Assembly (NCBI GenBank): GCA_943326025.2
Contig: CALPRR020000092.1
Span: 1 to 9,078, forward strand
Reading direction: 5' to 3'
DNA length: 9,078 nucleotides
Origin: Candidatus Kuenenia stuttgartensis
Lineage (GTDB): Bacteria > Bacteroidota > Bacteroidia > Flavobacteriales_D > Crocinitomicaceae
In this document: piece by piece, positions 6,088 to 9,078 of the stretch
Layout: each line of letters starts with the position of its first letter
How positions within the stretch are numbered: the first letter of the stretch is position 1
Position numbers and translations under genes: made by a program
The notes under the pieces: model-generated
Told to the model about the DNA's origin: nothing
The model's input: only the letters and a program-made list of their open reading frames with translations
Database searches by the model: none

Positions 6088-9078
6088 ATGAAAAGTAAAT
6101 TAATAATTTTTACACTTTGCATATCGGCTATTTGGTCGAATAGTGTATTCTCTTATATTGGAGAAGGTGTTTCTTCTGGATTGCAGCAGACGAAACCAAA
6201 ACCAGGAAATATTCAGAAATCTGCTCAATGTGCTCCTGCAACTCAAAAGTATTTTATGAAGTTTAACGACGTAAGTGCTTTAATAGAGAATGGTGGAAGT
6301 ATGTTTCAAAATCGTCAAGCTAGAGCTGCGGGTTATGAAATACCTAAAGGGAGTAATCGTTTTGCTATTTATTCTGGATCTCTTTGGATGGGAGGTACTG
6401 ATGTAAATAATCAATTAAAATTGGCAGCATTAACTTTTAGAGAGGGTAATGATTTTTGGCCTGGTCCTTTAGGTACACTTACTGCTGGGAGTGGTGATTA
6501 TGATCCTAGGTCTGTAGTTGGTACTTCAGTAATTAGAGAATATGGTGGAGCTACTATTACTCCTGAACAATGTTTAGCGTATGATAAATTTGATACTATT
6601 ACAAAAGCATTAGTTATTAAATTTAATAACTGGTGGGAATGTAATAACCAAGGTGCTGGAGTACCTGTTCGTGATCCTATTGAGTGTGCTGAAATAAATA
6701 ACAATCCTTTGTCTGCGATTGAATGGTTACAAATTAAAAACTGGCCTGCAATTGGAGATGCTTCTTTAGGTGAAGATCATTATATTGCTCCTTTTTACGA
6801 TAGAGACGGAGATACATATTATGAGCCAGTAGAACATGGTGATTATCCTTGGTATGATGATATAGTGACAGGTAGAGATGATATTATTTGTGGTGCAGAT
6901 AGAAGAATTTCATTATTTGGAGATGCTACATTATGGTGGATTTTTAATGATAAAGGGAATATCCATACTGAAACTCAAGGTGATCCAATTGGAATGGAAA
7001 TCAGAGCACAAGCTTTTACTTTTTCTACAAGTGATGAAGTAAATAGAATGACTTTCTTTAACTATGAGTTAATTAACAGAGGTACAACAACACTTTACAA
7101 TACTTATTTCTCTCAATTCTTAGATCCAGATGTAGGTCTTTATAGTGACGATTATGTAGGTTGTGATGTTAGTCGTGGTTTAGGTTATGCATACAATGGT
7201 GATGATTATGATGAGGATGGTTCAGGGAAATTTGGATATGGAGAAAATCCTCCAGCTATTGGAGTTGATTTCTTTGAGGGGCCATATTTAGATGCAGATG
7301 GTATAGATAATAAAATTTATAATTCACCTGATGCAGGTCATGCAAGTGGTGATACAGCATCTTCATATCCTTATATAGTATACAGTTCTACAGCCGTAGC
7401 TGATGCTATTGCTAATAATGGTATTGTTTATAAAGGAATTGGTATTGGTTATTCTGATAATGTAATTGATAATGAGCGTTTCGGTATGAGAAGATTTTCA
7501 TACTTTACAAGTACAGCTTCATATCCTTACAAAGATCCAGCTACAGCTTCACAATATTATAACTTTATGAAAGGTAATTGGGCTAATGGTGTAGCTATGA
7601 CATATGGCGCATTAGGTCAAACTCCAGGTACTGTTACTTCTTATATTTTCCCAGATGATTCAGACCCATTAGGTTGGGCAACGCAAGGTTCAATTGTAAA
7701 TGATCAATGGTCAGAAAAAACAGCAGGAAATCCAGCTGGAGATAGACGTTTCGTTCAGTCTGCAGGTCCATTTACGTTAAAACCAGGTGCATTCAACAAC
7801 ATTACTGTTGGTATTGTTTACGGAAGGGGAACAGAAGGTTCTGCATATGCATCGGTGTCTGCGCTTAAAAAAGCTGATACAAAAGCGCAAGCTTTATTTG
7901 ATAACTGCTTTAAAATTTTAGATCCTCCTATGGCTCCAAAATTAACGATTCAAGAGTTAGAAAATGGATTGGTATTGATGTTGGATAATCCTTCATCTTC
8001 AAACAACTATAAAGAGAAATATAGTGAAGTTGATAAAATCAATATAACTATGGATACGTTGAATGACGGTACAGTTGTTACGGACCAAATGAAAACTTAT
8101 GTTTTTGAAGGATATATGATTTATCAGTTAAAAAATGAATCATCTTCAGCAGCAGATATTGGTAACGAAGATAAAGCTCGTTTAGTAGCTCAGTGTGATA
8201 TTCAAAATGGTGTTTCTAAATTAATAAACTTTGAATATGATGAAGGTTTAGGTTTTGATAATCCTAAATTGAAAGTAAACGGTGCAAATACTGGAATTAA
8301 GCATTCTTTTAAATTGACTAAAGATGCTTTTGCAAGTGGAACAAATACTTTGGTAAATAACAAAACTTATTACTATGTAGCTGTTGCATACGCTTATAAT
8401 CAATACAAGAAGTATGATCCAAATGATGCACTTTTATTAGATGGACAAAAAATACCTTTTATTTCATCTCGTCTTGGATTTAATGGAGTTCAAATTAAGC
8501 CAGTAAGTGCAGTTCCACACAATCCTTCATTAGAAGCAGATGGAACACAGTTATTTGCTGATTATGGTGATTCTCCATTGATTACTCGTCTTGATGGTAC
8601 AGGAAATGGTAATCGTAGTTTAGAATTAACTCAAGATTCTAAAGATAAAATTGTTCAATTAGGATTTTTAGATAAACCAGTTTATGAAAATCAAGGTGGG
8701 CCAATTAATATTAAAGTTATTGATCCTTTAAATGTTGCTGATGGTTATTTTGAATTAAAATTCAGGAATTATGTTGCTCCTCAATCAGGTGCTTTAAATT
8801 TAAATGGAGCAGATTCAGCAAGTTGGACAATTTACAGATATGATTCTGAGGGTGGTTCATTTATTGATTCTATAAACTCTTCGTTAAATATTACATCAAG
8901 TAATGAGCAATTAATACCACAGTGGGGTATCTCTGTTGAGATTAAACAAGAGAAATATACTGGATCGACTGTTAATTTACTGTATAGTTCTCCAATTTCA
9001 TCTAGTGTAACTTTTGCTGATTCATCAACTAGATGGATGTATGGAATCCCTGATGATGGTGGTTTTTACCCTACAAAC
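6088..9078 (+). CDS. Large exported protein paired with the receptor, probable type IX secretion cargo (C-terminus beyond window)
   Basis: The frame opened by the ATG at 6088 has no stop for 997 codons and leaves the window at 9078. It begins with a signal peptide (MKSKLIIFTLCISAIWSNSVFS). I recognise the architecture, not a biochemical function: similar long proteins occur beside TonB-dependent receptors in Bacteroidota. Hallmarks are RFAIYSGSLWMGG (about 91-103), GNDFWPGPLG (about 120-129), an acidic DDYDEDGSG stretch near residue 372 that might bind calcium, PPAIGVDFFEGP (about 387-398), GDRRFVQSAGPFTLKPGAF (about 551-569) and ADTKAQALFDNCFKILDPP (about 594-612). The later part, including FEGYMIYQL (about 673-681) and KTYYYVAVAYAYNQY (about 759-773), looks like fibronectin-III-type beta-sandwich repeats. 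The expected type IX C-terminal sorting domain lies outside the window. No Shine-Dalgarno sequence precedes the start, as usual for the phylum. It may be a cell-surface partner or cargo of the receptor; that link is inference. Confidence 0.85.
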   Translation, partial: MKSKLIIFTLCISAIWSNSVFSYIGEGVSSGLQQTKPKPGNIQKSAQCAPATQKYFMKFNDVSALIENGGSMFQNRQARAAGYEIPKGSNRFAIYSGSLWMGGTDVNNQLKLAALTFREGNDFWPGPLGTLTAGSGDYDPRSVVGTSVIREYGGATITPEQCLAYDKFDTITKALVIKFNNWWECNNQGAGVPVRDPIECAEINNNPLSAIEWLQIKNWPAIGDASLGEDHYIAPFYDRDGDTYYEPVEHGDYPWYDDIVTGRDDIICGADRRISLFGDATLWWIFNDKGNIHTETQGDPIGMEIRAQAFTFSTSDEVNRMTFFNYELINRGTTTLYNTYFSQFLDPDVGLYSDDYVGCDVSRGLGYAYNGDDYDEDGSGKFGYGENPPAIGVDFFEGPYLDADGIDNKIYNSPDAGHASGDTASSYPYIVYSSTAVADAIANNGIVYKGIGIGYSDNVIDNERFGMRRFSYFTSTASYPYKDPATASQYYNFMKGNWANGVAMTYGALGQTPGTVTSYIFPDDSDPLGWATQGSIVNDQWSEKTAGNPAGDRRFVQSAGPFTLKPGAFNNITVGIVYGRGTEGSAYASVSALKKADTKAQALFDNCFKILDPPMAPKLTIQELENGLVLMLDNPSSSNNYKEKYSEVDKINITMDTLNDGTVVTDQMKTYVFEGYMIYQLKNESSSAADIGNEDKARLVAQCDIQNGVSKLINFEYDEGLGFDNPKLKVNGANTGIKHSFKLTKDAFASGTNTLVNNKTYYYVAVAYAYNQYKKYDPNDALLLDGQKIPFISSRLGFNGVQIKPVSAVPHNPSLEADGTQLFADYGDSPLITRLDGTGNGNRSLELTQDSKDKIVQLGFLDKPVYENQGGPINIKVIDPLNVADGYFELKFRNYVAPQSGALNLNGADSASWTIYRYDSEGGSFIDSINSSLNITSSNEQLIPQWGISVEIKQEKYTGSTVNLLYSSPISSSVTFADSSTRWMYGIPDDGGFYPTN

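Noticed and set aside
6498..6704. 68-codon open frame on the minus strand
   Set aside because: It is antisense to the large exported protein, whose frame is uninterrupted here and carries family-like motifs. No independent coding evidence was seen.
2290..9078. SusC/SusD polysaccharide utilisation locus
   Set aside because: The first gene is SusC-like only in general architecture. The second lacks a lipoprotein signal and SusD features, and no glycoside hydrolase or sugar-sensing regulator is in view.

Overview
The window looks like chromosomal DNA of a low-G+C member of the Bacteroidota, most likely a flavobacterium-like organism (order Flavobacteriales). Four things point there: strongly A+T-rich DNA, start codons without Shine-Dalgarno sequences, a match to the Bacteroidota promoter form TTG-N17-23-TAnnTTTG, and a gene set typical of the phylum. 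The species cannot be fixed from sequence alone.

Left half, minus strand, read right to left. A 4'-phosphopantetheinyl transferase-like gene (1423-2052) overlaps by 17 nt a group II geranylgeranylglyceryl phosphate synthase-like gene (699-1439), which starts with GTG. After a 141-nt gap comes the N-terminal part of an exported protein resembling M43 (pappalysin/cytophagalysin) metalloproteases (1-557). It has its own candidate promoter and runs off the left edge before its zinc site.

Middle. The 237-nt divergent intergenic region (2053-2289) holds two perfect inverted repeats. One abuts the phosphopantetheinyl transferase start codon. The other lies just ahead of a TAnnTTTG-like element pointing toward the right-hand operon.

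Right half, plus strand. A 1259-residue TonB-dependent receptor with an N-terminal carboxypeptidase-regulatory-like domain (2290-6069) is followed after 18 nt by a large exported protein. That second reading frame starts at 6088 and stays open for 997 codons to the right edge. The pair looks like one operon: an outer-membrane TonB-dependent channel and a large secreted partner. The partner does not look like SusD, so this is not a classical SusCD glycan locus. A type IX secretion signal would be expected at its missing C-terminus.

The most interesting parts are this receptor/secreted-protein pair and the archaeal-type lipid enzyme coupled to a phosphopantetheinyl transferase. No tRNA, rRNA, CRISPR array, insertion sequence or phage gene was recognised, and no gene-free stretch exceeds 300 nt.
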